From CAWDPQ01 sp963804245 (GTDB lineage: Bacteria; Acidobacteriota; Vicinamibacteria; Vicinamibacterales; 2-12-FULL-66-21), in the NCBI GenBank assembly GCA_963804245.1, contig CAWDPQ010000008.1, forward strand, positions 62,001 to 126,000: a stretch of DNA of 64,000 nucleotides, in the 5' to 3' direction. Below the pieces are notes generated by a model. It saw only the letters and a program-made list of their open reading frames with translations. It was not told where the DNA came from and did not search any database. Positions 10,470 to 18,489 of the stretch are shown in pieces. Made by a program: the position numbers and the translations under genes. Position 1 is the first letter of the stretch, and each line of letters begins with the position of its first letter.

Positions 10470-12722
10470 ATGCCCATCGTCCCGCAACCCCAAACCTGGA
10501 AATGGAGCGTGTTCGACCGGTCCGACGCGGAGCAGGCGGCGGATATGGATGCGCTCGTGCGAAGTGGACAGGTATGGCAGGTTCGCAACGCGATCGATGA
10601 GCAGATTGAGGAGCTCACTCGCAGTCGAGCGCAGGCCGGTCTCGATGCTGGCTCACAGCGCGCTGCCATTCCGTCACCCGCCGCCGCTGATACGTTCGGC
10701 CGGTGGATCTACTATCCCTGGTCCGGATCGCTGGTTCACGTTCTCCCACCAACCGAATTTCGCGAGCTACGCCTCGATCGAAATCGACACAAAATCACGT
10801 TGCCGGAGCAGCGCCGGCTGGCCAGACTCACCGTCGGTATCGTCGGTCTCTCTGCCGGCAACGCTATCGCCCGGACGTTGTGCCTCGAAGGAGTGGCGGA
10901 GCGATTCAAGCTGGCCGATTTCGACACGCTGGGCCTGTCGAACATGAACCGTCTCGAAGCCGGTGTGTTGGAGCTGGGTCTGCCCAAGACGGTTCTGCTC
11001 GCCCGTCGTCTGGCGGAAATCAATCCGTACGTCGAGCTCACCTTGTGGGAGGAAGGTCTGAAAGACGACGACGTCAATCGCTTTCTTTCAGATCCCAGAA
11101 TCGACGTTCTGATCGACGAAGCCGATGATATGCGCATGAAGCTCCTGGTCCGCGAGCGCGCCAGGGCATGTCGCATTACGGTTCTGATGGAGACGAGCGA
11201 CCGCGGGATGTTGGACGTCGAGCGATTCGATCTCGAACCTGACCGGCCGATTGCACGGTCTGACTGATGGGATTACGTCGGCGACGCTCGGGACTTTGTC
11301 GGACGACGAGCGGCTCTCCCTGGTGCTCGCCATTGTCGGCGCCGAATCGATCTCGACGCGCGCCGCGGTCTCGCTCGTCGAGATGAAGCAGACGATTTCG
11401 ACCTGGCCACAGCTCGCGTCGGACGTAGTGCTCGGTGGCGCCATCATGACGATGGCGGTACGCCGGTTGGGACTGGGGCATCCCCTTGCGTCAGGCCGGC
11501 GCTATGTCGACGTCGATGACATTCTCGATCGTCCTCCCGCTGATGCTTGTGCCGAGTCCCACGGCTCCAGAGATCGCGCGACGTCAACCAGCGCTGCGGC
11601 CACCGCCGGCGAGCCTGTTGTCGATTCGCGTATTTCACCTATCGTGCAGTTCATGGTCGAGCACGCGGTACTCGCGCCGTCGGGAGGGAATTGCCAGCCG
11701 TGGAGGTTCTTTGCCGACGGGATGCGACTATCGGTTGTCCACGATCGCGTGCGCTCGAAAAACCTTCTCGATGCCGACCACTGCGGATCGCTTCTCGCGC
11801 TGGGAGCCGCCATCCAGAACATCTGTATTGCCGCGGCGTCGCGCGGGCTCGCAACCCGCATCGAACCGTTCCCGAGCGGCCACAACCAGACGCTCGTTGC
11901 GCAACTGTCGTTCGCGCCCGGTGATCCGAGCAGTCTCGCCGAGGACGCCGCTCGCCTCGATGCCGTCCGCCGGCGCACGACGAATCGAAGGAAAGGCACA
12001 CCGGCCGCGCTGGCCTCAGACAATGCGCAAGCTTTGCTAGACGCTGCCGGCGTTTTCGGTGCACGCGTCGAGATGCTCGGCGATCCGGCGGCGATCGCCG
12101 AGGTGAGCGCGATTGTCGGCGAATGCGATCGACTTCGTCTGTTGTGCAAGCCGCTCCACGCCGAGATGATGGCCGAGATCCGCTGGACGACCAGCGACGC
12201 GCACCGTACAGGAAACGGGCTGGGACTCGACACCCTCGAGCTCACGAACGCGCAAATCGCGGTCTTCAGATTGCTGGCGCGGCGCGATGTTCCCGACATG
12301 TTGCGCAGCCTCGATGCGGGTTGGCGCCTCACCCAGCTCTCGGCAGACACCGTCCGCGCGTCGTCGGCGGTACCCTTCTGGCGACATCGACACACCATCC
12401 TGCCGACGTGTTGCGCGCGGGTCAGGCATTCCAGCGCTTGTGGCTGGCAGCCACCGCTCGCGACATCGCCCTTCAGCCGCTTGGCGCGACCGTAGCGCTA
12501 TTCCGGATGCGGCGAAGTGAGGCCCGCTCCGCCTTCAGCGCGTCGACTACGCCTGGACGAATTGGAAGAGCGGTTCCATCGGTGTTTCCGCGCCATCGAC
12601 GCCGGCTTGGGCGTCATGTTGTTTCGCGTGTCGCGCGTGTGCTACCGAGCGCACGATCAACCCGACTCCCGCTCGGTGCGGTGCTGTTCGCTGGACCTGG
12701 TGAGGGTGACAATGTCCGCTGA
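10470..12722 (+). CDS. ThiF (E1-like) - nitroreductase fusion, Rv1355c/MoeY-like, several frameshifts
   Basis: A two-domain enzyme. The first about 270 residues are an E1-like adenylyltransferase: nucleotide loop VGIVGLSAGNAIA, then FDTLGLSNMNR, the counterpart of the DxDxVxxSNLNR motif. From about residue 380 a nitroreductase-like FMN domain follows: APSGGNCQPWRF near its start, and later DVLRAGQAFQRLWLAA and LQPLGATVALFRM. The same pairing occurs in the mycobacterial Rv1355c (MoeY) family. The frame changes near 11262, 12365 and 12515, and probably once more near 12640, since the expected C-terminus (PSARSTRLPLGAVL) lies in the frame that stops at 12722. I start at ATG 10470 because the reading before it is low-quality sequence. 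A role in making or activating a small molecule or peptide is likely, but no substrate is known. It overlaps the next gene by 11 bases. Confidence 0.75.
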
Positions 12723-13433
12723 CGAGCCTGCGCGAACGCCAGGCGCATCGGATCTGGTGCTGTCGATCGACGAAGTCCGTCGGACATTTGTCATTGAGGA
12801 TGTGACCGATAGTCCGGGCAGGATGAACTGGGCGTTCGATCTGATCGTGCAGGGCTACTTTTCGATGTCGTCACAGACGCTCGATCCAACGAATTCGCAG
12901 GAGGTCTGCGACATCTTACCCGGCATGGGTTCCAGAACCCTCGTGTTGACGGGTCGGCATCCGGAAACGGGCGAACGGGAACCGATGGGCACCGTGCGGA
13001 TCAATGTTGCTCCACCCGCCGCGAAGGATCTGGGCTGCACCCACTGGAAGCCATGGCGCTATGGTGCCCCGCGGCGGGTGGAGACTTCCGGTTCGAAGGG
13101 TTCGTCCTCGACCAAGTGGCCGAAGGCGGCCGAATCGCGGTTTCACCGACATGTCGAGTCGGTAAGAGCCGGGAGATCGGCCTCGCCGCGATCGTGCTTC
13201 GAGCACTTGTCGAGGAAGGTTTTCGATTCGCACGAGAGCGGTATGACCGCTCTCAATACTGGGGAATCCTTCCGGATTATGTGCGCGAACGTTTCACATC
13301 CCTCGGCGTTCATACGCGACCAGCTCCAGACATGTTGTTTCGCGCCGACGAAAACAGGGCGCTCTTCGCCAAGTACGATCGCTACTGGCTGCACAGCCAG
13401 CCGCAGTTCTGCAAGGTCCTGGTCGATTGCTGA
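12712..13433 (+). CDS. Putative GNAT/FeeM-like N-acyltransferase, one frameshift
   Basis: The protein is about 240 residues once one frame change near 13045 is made; one missing C in a CCCC run there restores LGCTPLEAMALWCPAAGG. The first half holds RTLVLTGRHPETGE and MGTVRINV, a beta-strand layout seen in LuxI/FeeM-type acyltransferases. The second half holds a basic CRVGKSREIGLAAIVLRALV stretch, like an acyl- or CoA-pyrophosphate-binding helix. Recognition rests on layout and is weak, so an unrelated GNAT protein is possible. The ATG at 12712 lies inside the end of the ThiF-nitroreductase gene, so the two are translationally coupled and probably act in one pathway. Confidence 0.5.
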
Positions 13434-13437
13434 GCGG

Positions 13438-13903
13438 TTATACCGCCACCGCCTTGGGCTGATAAGTGCCGGCCGGAGCACGGAACGAGACCGCCAGGCG
13501 ATTCCAGCTGTTGATGACGATGACCGCAAAGGTCAGTGCCACGAGCTCGTCTTCCTTGAACTGCGCCGCCACGCGAGCGTGAACCTCGTCGGGCACATGC
13601 GTGTCGGCCACGCGGGTCACGGCCTCTGTCCATTCGAGCGCGGCGCGCTCGCGATCGGTGAAGAACGGCGTCTCGCGCCACGCATTGAGCGCGTAAATGC
13701 GCTGCTCCGTTTCGCCGGCAAGGCGCGCATCCTTCGTATGCATGTCGAGGCAATAGGCGCAGCCATTGATCTGTGAGGCGCGGATCTTGACGAGCTCGAA
13801 CAGTGGCCTGTCGAGCTTCGACTGCACTTCGTTCGAGAAGGTTGAGCATGGCGCGGCCCAAACCGGAATTGATGTACTTCGTGATGTCGAGTCGTGGATT
13901 CAT
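13438..13903 (-). CDS. Carboxymuconolactone decarboxylase / AhpD-like protein, one frameshift
   Basis: A small AhpD-fold protein of about 154 residues with the redox motif CAYCLDMHTKDAR (CxxC plus the downstream His) and the family strand WRETPFFTDRERAAL. The N-terminal 25 residues (MNPRLDITKYINSGLGRAML) sit in another frame, joined near 13840. The rest (VQSKLDRPLFELVKIRASQ onward) is open to the stop at 13438. Such proteins act as peroxidases or as partners in thiol-oxidant defence. It lies directly downstream of an ECF41 sigma factor on the same strand. It has its own ECF41-type promoter at 13934-13960, so it is the likely main target of that sigma factor. It ends 4 bases from the convergent acyltransferase gene. 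Confidence 0.88.
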
Positions 13904-13933
13904 GATGCGGTCTCCTCTGTTGTCTACAGGGAA

Positions 13934-13960
13934 GACGCGCCAGCTCGCCCGCCTGTGACA
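13934..13960 (-). promoter_or_regulatory. ECF41-type promoter for the carboxymuconolactone decarboxylase gene
   Basis: Read on the minus strand, TGTCACA (13954-13960) is followed after exactly 16 bases by CGTC (13934-13937), 31 bases before the start codon. This is the form reported for ECF41 sigma factors as I remember it. The -35 element starts only five bases after the sigma gene's stop codon. Confidence 0.75.
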
Positions 13961-13965
13961 GACAG

Positions 13966-14827
13966 CTAGGAAAGCTTGTCGGGGTTGACCACCGCATACA
14001 CCGCAACGATGCGCTCGCCGTCGGTTGCGATTGACATCGTGGCCGCCAGCCGATTGCCGTCGCGGATACACAGACCGGTCTCGCCATTGACCGTTGCCAC
14101 CTCGACGGCGCGGTTCGGTGCCCAGAACTTTTCCCGCAACCCGATCACCAGTCGCGCGATTCGATCGGCGCCGACGATCGGTAGCGGTGCGGCGCCAACC
14201 TTACCGCCGCCATCCGCAGTCCAGGTGGCATCAGGGGCAAAGAGCGAGAGCAGTGCCTGTTCGTCTCGCGCCTCCATGGCTGTCCATGAACTGCTGCAGC
14301 AAGGTCGCCTTCGTGGCTTCCGTTACGTCGAAGCGTTTGCGTTCGTCGCGCACGCGCTCGCGCGCGCGGTGCACCACCTGTCGGCACGCCGCTTCGCTCC
14401 GCTCGATCACCGCGGCAATCTCGCGATAGCCGACGTCGAACACATCGTGCAGCAGGAAGGCGGCTCGCTCCTCGGGCGCGAGCCGCTCGAGCAGGGTAAG
14501 GAACGCAATGGACAGATCGGCAGCCAGATCGAGGCTTCGATCGGGCGGAGCCTCCGTGACGATCGGCTCCGGCAGCCACGGACCGACGTATGCCTCGCGC
14601 TCGGTCTTGAGTCGCCGCAGCCGATCGATAGCCAACCGGCTGGTCGTTGTCACGAGCCACGCCTCGGGGTTCTCGACGCTGCCGGGCGTTACCTGGTGCC
14701 AGCGGACGTAGGTTTCCTGCACGACGTCCTCGGCGTCGGCGCGCGAGCCGAGCATGCGGTAGGCGAGACCGAAGAGCCGGCCGCGCAAAGCCTCGAACGT
14801 GGTCACGGAGATCCCGGTCGGAGTCAC
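13966..14827 (-). CDS. ECF41 (SigJ-type) RNA polymerase sigma factor with SnoaL-like C-terminal domain, one frameshift
   Basis: Sigma-2 (LRGRLFGLAYRMLGSRADAE, DVVQETYVRW) and sigma-4 (LLERLAPEERAAFLLHDVF) are followed by a SnoaL-like domain. The group's diagnostic motifs are all present: WLPEP between the sigma domains, DGGGKV in the SnoaL part and NPDKL at the very C-terminus. ECF41 factors have no separate anti-sigma factor; their fused C-terminal domain controls activity. I use the GTG at 14827. One frame change is needed near 14272, between LLQQFMD and EARDEQALLSLF. ECF41 genes are known to sit next to carboxymuconolactone decarboxylase, oxidoreductase or epimerase genes, exactly as here. 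An ECF41-like promoter lies upstream, suggesting autoregulation. Confidence 0.93.
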
Positions 14828-14848
14828 ACCTTCATTCTCTAATACGAA

Positions 14849-14874
14849 GACGGATGGCTGGCGCGTTTGTGACA
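14849..14874 (-). promoter_or_regulatory. ECF41-type autoregulatory promoter of the sigma factor gene
   Basis: On the minus strand TGTCACA (14868-14874) is followed by CGTC (14849-14852). The spacer is 15 bases from the last A, one shorter than at the partner gene's promoter. The transcript would begin just before the GTG at 14827. Because the -35 element is shared with the decarboxylase promoter, the pair supports a two-promoter regulon. Confidence 0.6.
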
Positions 14875-14917
14875 GGCTCAGCCGGAGTCGGCCTGGATTA
14901 CACTTTCGCGAATAACT

Positions 14918-16132
14918 ATGAAGCCTTTCGTTCCTCTGTTCCTGCTGCTGACCTTGCATGCGCAAACACCAGGTCCCGTCGCGACGGCAGTCGTCCGGCC
15001 CGGCGTCGAAATGTTTCTTTCCGACCTGCCGCCAACGGTGCGAGGAAAACGCGTCGGCCTCATCACGAATCACAGCGCGATCGACCGATCGAAGATCCCG
15101 GATATCGATCTCATCGCCCAGCACAAGGATCTGAAGCTCGTCGCTCTCCTGGCTCCCGAGCACGGCATTCGTGGCGACGTGCCAGCAGGTGCGAAGATCA
15201 AAGACGAGACCGATCCAAAAACCGGCATCCCGGTGTTCTCCCTCTACCTGGCAGAGGATCGCGGGCCGACGGCAGAGATGCTGAAGGACGTGGACGTTCT
15301 CGTGTACGACCTCCAGGAAGTGGGAGGCCGTACGTGGACTTATGTCTCGACGATGGCTCTGTCGATGCAGGCGGCGGCTAAAAAGAAGATTCCTTTCGTC
15401 GTCCTCGACCGCCCCAATCCGATCGGCGGGGAAATCGTCGAAGGGGCACTCCTCGATCCCAAGTTCAAGTCGTTCGTGGGCATGTATCCCATTCCCGCTC
15501 GCCATGGGATGACGGTTGGCGAGCTGGCGACGCTGTTCAATCAGAAATATGGGATCGGCGTCGATCTGATCGTGGCACGCGTGGCCAACTGGCAGCGCTC
15601 GCAATGGCTCGACCAGACCGGTCTGCCGTGGGTGAATCCCTCCCCCAATCTTCGCTCACTGGCGGCGTTGACGAGCTATCCCGGATCCGTTTACTTCGAG
15701 GGCACCAACGTGACCGAGGGCAGGGGCACGGACCGGCCCTTCGAACAGGTCGGCGCATCCTGGCTCAAGGCGCCGGAGGTGGCCAAGGTCATGAACGACA
15801 TGCGGCTTCCGGGGATCCGCTTCGAAGCCATGACGATGTCAGTCGCGTCAACCGCGGCGAAGTTCGCCGGACAGACGATCTCCGCGATCCGATTCGTCAT
15901 CACCGATCGGCAGGCGTACCGACCCGTCCGTACATCGCTTCTGCTTATCGACGAGATCAAGCGGCAGCATCCGCGCGACTTTGCCTGGGGCCGCTCGATC
16001 GACCGCCTCACCGGCTCGGACAAGGTCAGGCTCGCCATTGACGAAGGCCGGCTGCCCGCGCTCCTGGCTGAGTGGGACAAGGAGGCTGCCGATTTCCTCG
16101 AGAGCCGTAAACCGTACCTGCTTTATCCCTGA
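14918..16132 (+). CDS. DUF1343 protein, NamZ-like exo-beta-N-acetylmuramidase
   Basis: A 404-residue secreted protein with a short signal peptide (MKPFVPLFLLLTLHAQ). It shows the conserved run of the DUF1343/NamZ family: GKRVGLITNHSA, LAPEHGIRGD, YDLQEVGGRTWTYVSTM, DRPNPIGG, RHGMTVGELA, then SPNLRSL, YPGSVYFEGTNVTEGRGT. The characterised member NamZ removes terminal N-acetylmuramic acid from peptidoglycan fragments, so a cell-wall recycling or scavenging role in the periplasm is likely. The ORF is intact. The next gene starts 10 bases later after GAGGAGAAACG, so the two probably form an operon. Confidence 0.9.
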   Translation: MKPFVPLFLLLTLHAQTPGPVATAVVRPGVEMFLSDLPPTVRGKRVGLITNHSAIDRSKIPDIDLIAQHKDLKLVALLAPEHGIRGDVPAGAKIKDETDPKTGIPVFSLYLAEDRGPTAEMLKDVDVLVYDLQEVGGRTWTYVSTMALSMQAAAKKKIPFVVLDRPNPIGGEIVEGALLDPKFKSFVGMYPIPARHGMTVGELATLFNQKYGIGVDLIVARVANWQRSQWLDQTGLPWVNPSPNLRSLAALTSYPGSVYFEGTNVTEGRGTDRPFEQVGASWLKAPEVAKVMNDMRLPGIRFEAMTMSVASTAAKFAGQTISAIRFVITDRQAYRPVRTSLLLIDEIKRQHPRDFAWGRSIDRLTGSDKVRLAIDEGRLPALLAEWDKEAADFLESRKPYLLYP

Positions 16133-16141
16133 GGAGAAACG

Positions 16142-17782
16142 ATGGCGAGAGGACTTGCGCTGCCGACATTCCTGGCCTCCCTCGTTGCGCTGGCGGGTAT
16201 CGGCACCTCGAGCCAGCAGCTGCCACCCGGCTATCTCGATCCGCAACCGATTCTCGATGCCGCGGCTAAAGCCATCGGTACAGACAACCTGAAGTGCGTG
16301 ACGATTTCCGGCACCGCCTACGGTGGCGCAGTCGGCCAACAGCGCGAGTCTGCGTGGAACGTCGACTGGCCTCGCATCGATTCCCTGGCCAGCTACTCTC
16401 GGACCATGAATTGGGAAACCAGGACAATGGTGGAGGAGTTCGATCGGGAGCCCGGCCTCAACCCCGCGTCGTGGAAGTACGGCGTCGGCTGGATTGACGG
16501 TCCGCTTCAACGGAACCGACATCAGACCTTCATGGTTTCAGGCCGCCATGCCTGGCATATGGACGGACCGAAGGCGCCGCCCGTAGCAGTGGGACCGGAC
16601 CTCGCGGAGATCTACGCGCTCGACATGTGGCTCAATCCTCACGGCTTCCTCAAGGCCGCGCGCAGGCCGGGCGCGAACCCGAGAGCGACCTGGCGATGGG
16701 AACTTGGCGAGATGGGGCGAGACGGCCCCGAGGTCAAGCCGGCCAAAGTCAATGTCGTTTCGATTACCTTCGACGGCAAATACCGCATCGACGCGACGAT
16801 CAATCAGGAGCACATGCTCCAGCGGATCCATACGTGGGTGGCGCATCCCGTGCTTGGCGACATGAACTACGAGCACGAGTTCACCAACGCCAGCTACATC
16901 GATCTGGGAAACGGCGTGAGGTTTCCTGGAGAGTGGCACTCTCACCACGGCTGGGACGACAACTACGGCGCGCAGAACGTGACCGCCGGCCACAATGCAT
17001 TCGGGGGAGCGCTGAAGGACATCCGCGCCAACCAATGTCCCGGCACGGTTGCGGTCCCCGATTCAGTGACGAAGGCCGCCTTTCCCGTCCGCGTCGAGAC
17101 GCAGAAGCTGGCCGACGGCGTTTACCTGATTGGCGGCGGCTCACATAACAGCGTCGCCGTCGAGTTCAAAGATGTGATTGCCGTCTTCGAGGCACCGCTC
17201 GACGAGGAGCGCAGCCTCGCCGTGATCGAGGCCATCGTCAAGCTGATACCGGACAAGCCGATACGGTGGGTGATCAATTCTCACCAGCACTTCGATCATG
17301 CCGGCGGCCTCCGCACTTACGTCCACATCGGCGCGACAGTGATCACGCACTGGAAGAATTACGACTTCTACAACCGTGACGTCCTCAACTACGCGCAGCG
17401 CACGCTCAAACCGGACATGCTCTCGCTGTGGCCGCCCACCGAGCTGGCCGAAGGCTACTACTACGAAACCATCAGAGAGAATTTCATCATCAGCGATGGC
17501 ACCCGGAACCTGAACGTGCACTACGTGAACCCTCTGGCACATGTCGAAGGGATGTTGATCGCATACCTGCCGAAGGAAAAACTCCTCTTCGAAGCGGATC
17601 TCGTCGACACGAATCAGCCGCGTCCCGCGAAACCGTCCGCCGATCAGCGAAGCTTCTACAATGCCGTGACGAGGCTCGGTCTGGACGTTGCGCGGATTGT
17701 TCCCGTGCACGGAAACCCCGTGCCGTGGGCCGATTTCGCCAACACGCTCAAGACCGGTGGCAATTCGGGGCAGGAGCCATGA
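16142..17782 (+). CDS. Secreted MBL-fold metallohydrolase with large N-terminal domain
   Basis: A 546-residue protein with an N-terminal signal segment ending near residue 24. Residues 25-310 form a domain I cannot name (a lipoprotein-carrier-like beta domain is possible). The C-terminal 240 residues are a metallo-beta-lactamase fold with NSHQHFDHAGGLRTY (HxHxDH) near residue 380 and VPVHGNPVPW at the end. Location is inferred to be periplasmic. Substrate unknown. A GAGGAGAAACG element precedes the ATG. It follows the NamZ-like gene closely and ends 4 bases before the convergent DUF3574 gene. Confidence 0.85.
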   Translation: MARGLALPTFLASLVALAGIGTSSQQLPPGYLDPQPILDAAAKAIGTDNLKCVTISGTAYGGAVGQQRESAWNVDWPRIDSLASYSRTMNWETRTMVEEFDREPGLNPASWKYGVGWIDGPLQRNRHQTFMVSGRHAWHMDGPKAPPVAVGPDLAEIYALDMWLNPHGFLKAARRPGANPRATWRWELGEMGRDGPEVKPAKVNVVSITFDGKYRIDATINQEHMLQRIHTWVAHPVLGDMNYEHEFTNASYIDLGNGVRFPGEWHSHHGWDDNYGAQNVTAGHNAFGGALKDIRANQCPGTVAVPDSVTKAAFPVRVETQKLADGVYLIGGGSHNSVAVEFKDVIAVFEAPLDEERSLAVIEAIVKLIPDKPIRWVINSHQHFDHAGGLRTYVHIGATVITHWKNYDFYNRDVLNYAQRTLKPDMLSLWPPTELAEGYYYETIRENFIISDGTRNLNVHYVNPLAHVEGMLIAYLPKEKLLFEADLVDTNQPRPAKPSADQRSFYNAVTRLGLDVARIVPVHGNPVPWADFANTLKTGGNSGQEP

Positions 17783-17786
17783 CAGC

Positions 17787-18272
17787 CTAGAACGAGACCC
17801 AGACACCGAACGGATCGTCGACACGGAGAACGGACTCCTGCTGAAACTGGGTGATGTAGAGGCGTCGAATTTGCTCGATCTTGCGAGTGCTCTCATTGGC
17901 AGTTTCCGCTGGATAAAGGAGTACGAGCACGAACGAGTTCTCCTTCACGAGCACTCCGTCCGCGCCCCGGAACTGGCCATGGCCGTCGAGGATCGTCAAG
18001 CCATCAGGAAAGCGGGGGGTCACTTCCTGATCGATGAACACAAGAAACTCTTCCATCGTGACCACGCCGACCGGCCTCGCCGTCCCGAAGAACAGATCGG
18101 TACGAGCGAAGCTGGCGGCGCGGTTTCGGGCGCCTTCAGGGATTGGTCGTCGAATGAACGCTTGCTCTCGCGCCAGCTCCGCCTGCGCGCCGGTATAGGT
18201 GGGCGCCGCGATGAGCAGACTAAATGACAGCGCAATCAAGGCAACTTTCTCGAACATCGATCGTTTCATCAT
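17787..18272 (-). CDS. DUF3574 secreted protein
   Basis: About 161 residues, with a signal peptide (VALIALSFSLLIAAPTYTGA) and the DUF3574 core: FARTDLFFGTARP, MEEFLVFIDQEVTPRFPDGL, then VLDGHGQFRG-like and SFVLVLLYP segments. The function of the family is not known. I start at the ATG at 18272, the first of two in tandem. The gene converges with the MBL gene with 4 bases between stops. Confidence 0.8.
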   Translation of the reverse strand: MMKRSMFEKVALIALSFSLLIAAPTYTGAQAELAREQAFIRRPIPEGARNRAASFARTDLFFGTARPVGVVTMEEFLVFIDQEVTPRFPDGLTILDGHGQFRGADGVLVKENSFVLVLLYPAETANESTRKIEQIRRLYITQFQQESVLRVDDPFGVWVSF

Positions 18273-18458
18273 GACCATCGTTCCGACATCCCCCAGCGGT
18301 ATGTCGAACCTCTCGACCGAAGGCACAGGCAGCAGTCGTGCCACCGCCGGTCATTGCAGGCAACCGATTGGTTTGCCGGGAGTTGTGGGTATGAAAACGA
18401 CGCGGCTGGGGAGACGCCTGGTCACCGGCAGTAGACACCGCGAAACGCCACGGGCGCC

Positions 18459-18481
18459 GGTGTGCACTACCGGTGCACACC
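18459..18481 (-). terminator. Nine-base-pair perfect hairpin downstream of the sigma54 activator gene
   Basis: GGTGTGCAC (18459-18467), loop TACCG, GTGCACACC (18473-18481). It begins 9 bases after the stop of the minus-strand activator gene, where a terminator is expected. No T-run follows, so it could also be an operator for the DUF3574 gene transcribed away from it. Confidence 0.45.
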
Positions 18482-18489
18482 ATCAAGTG

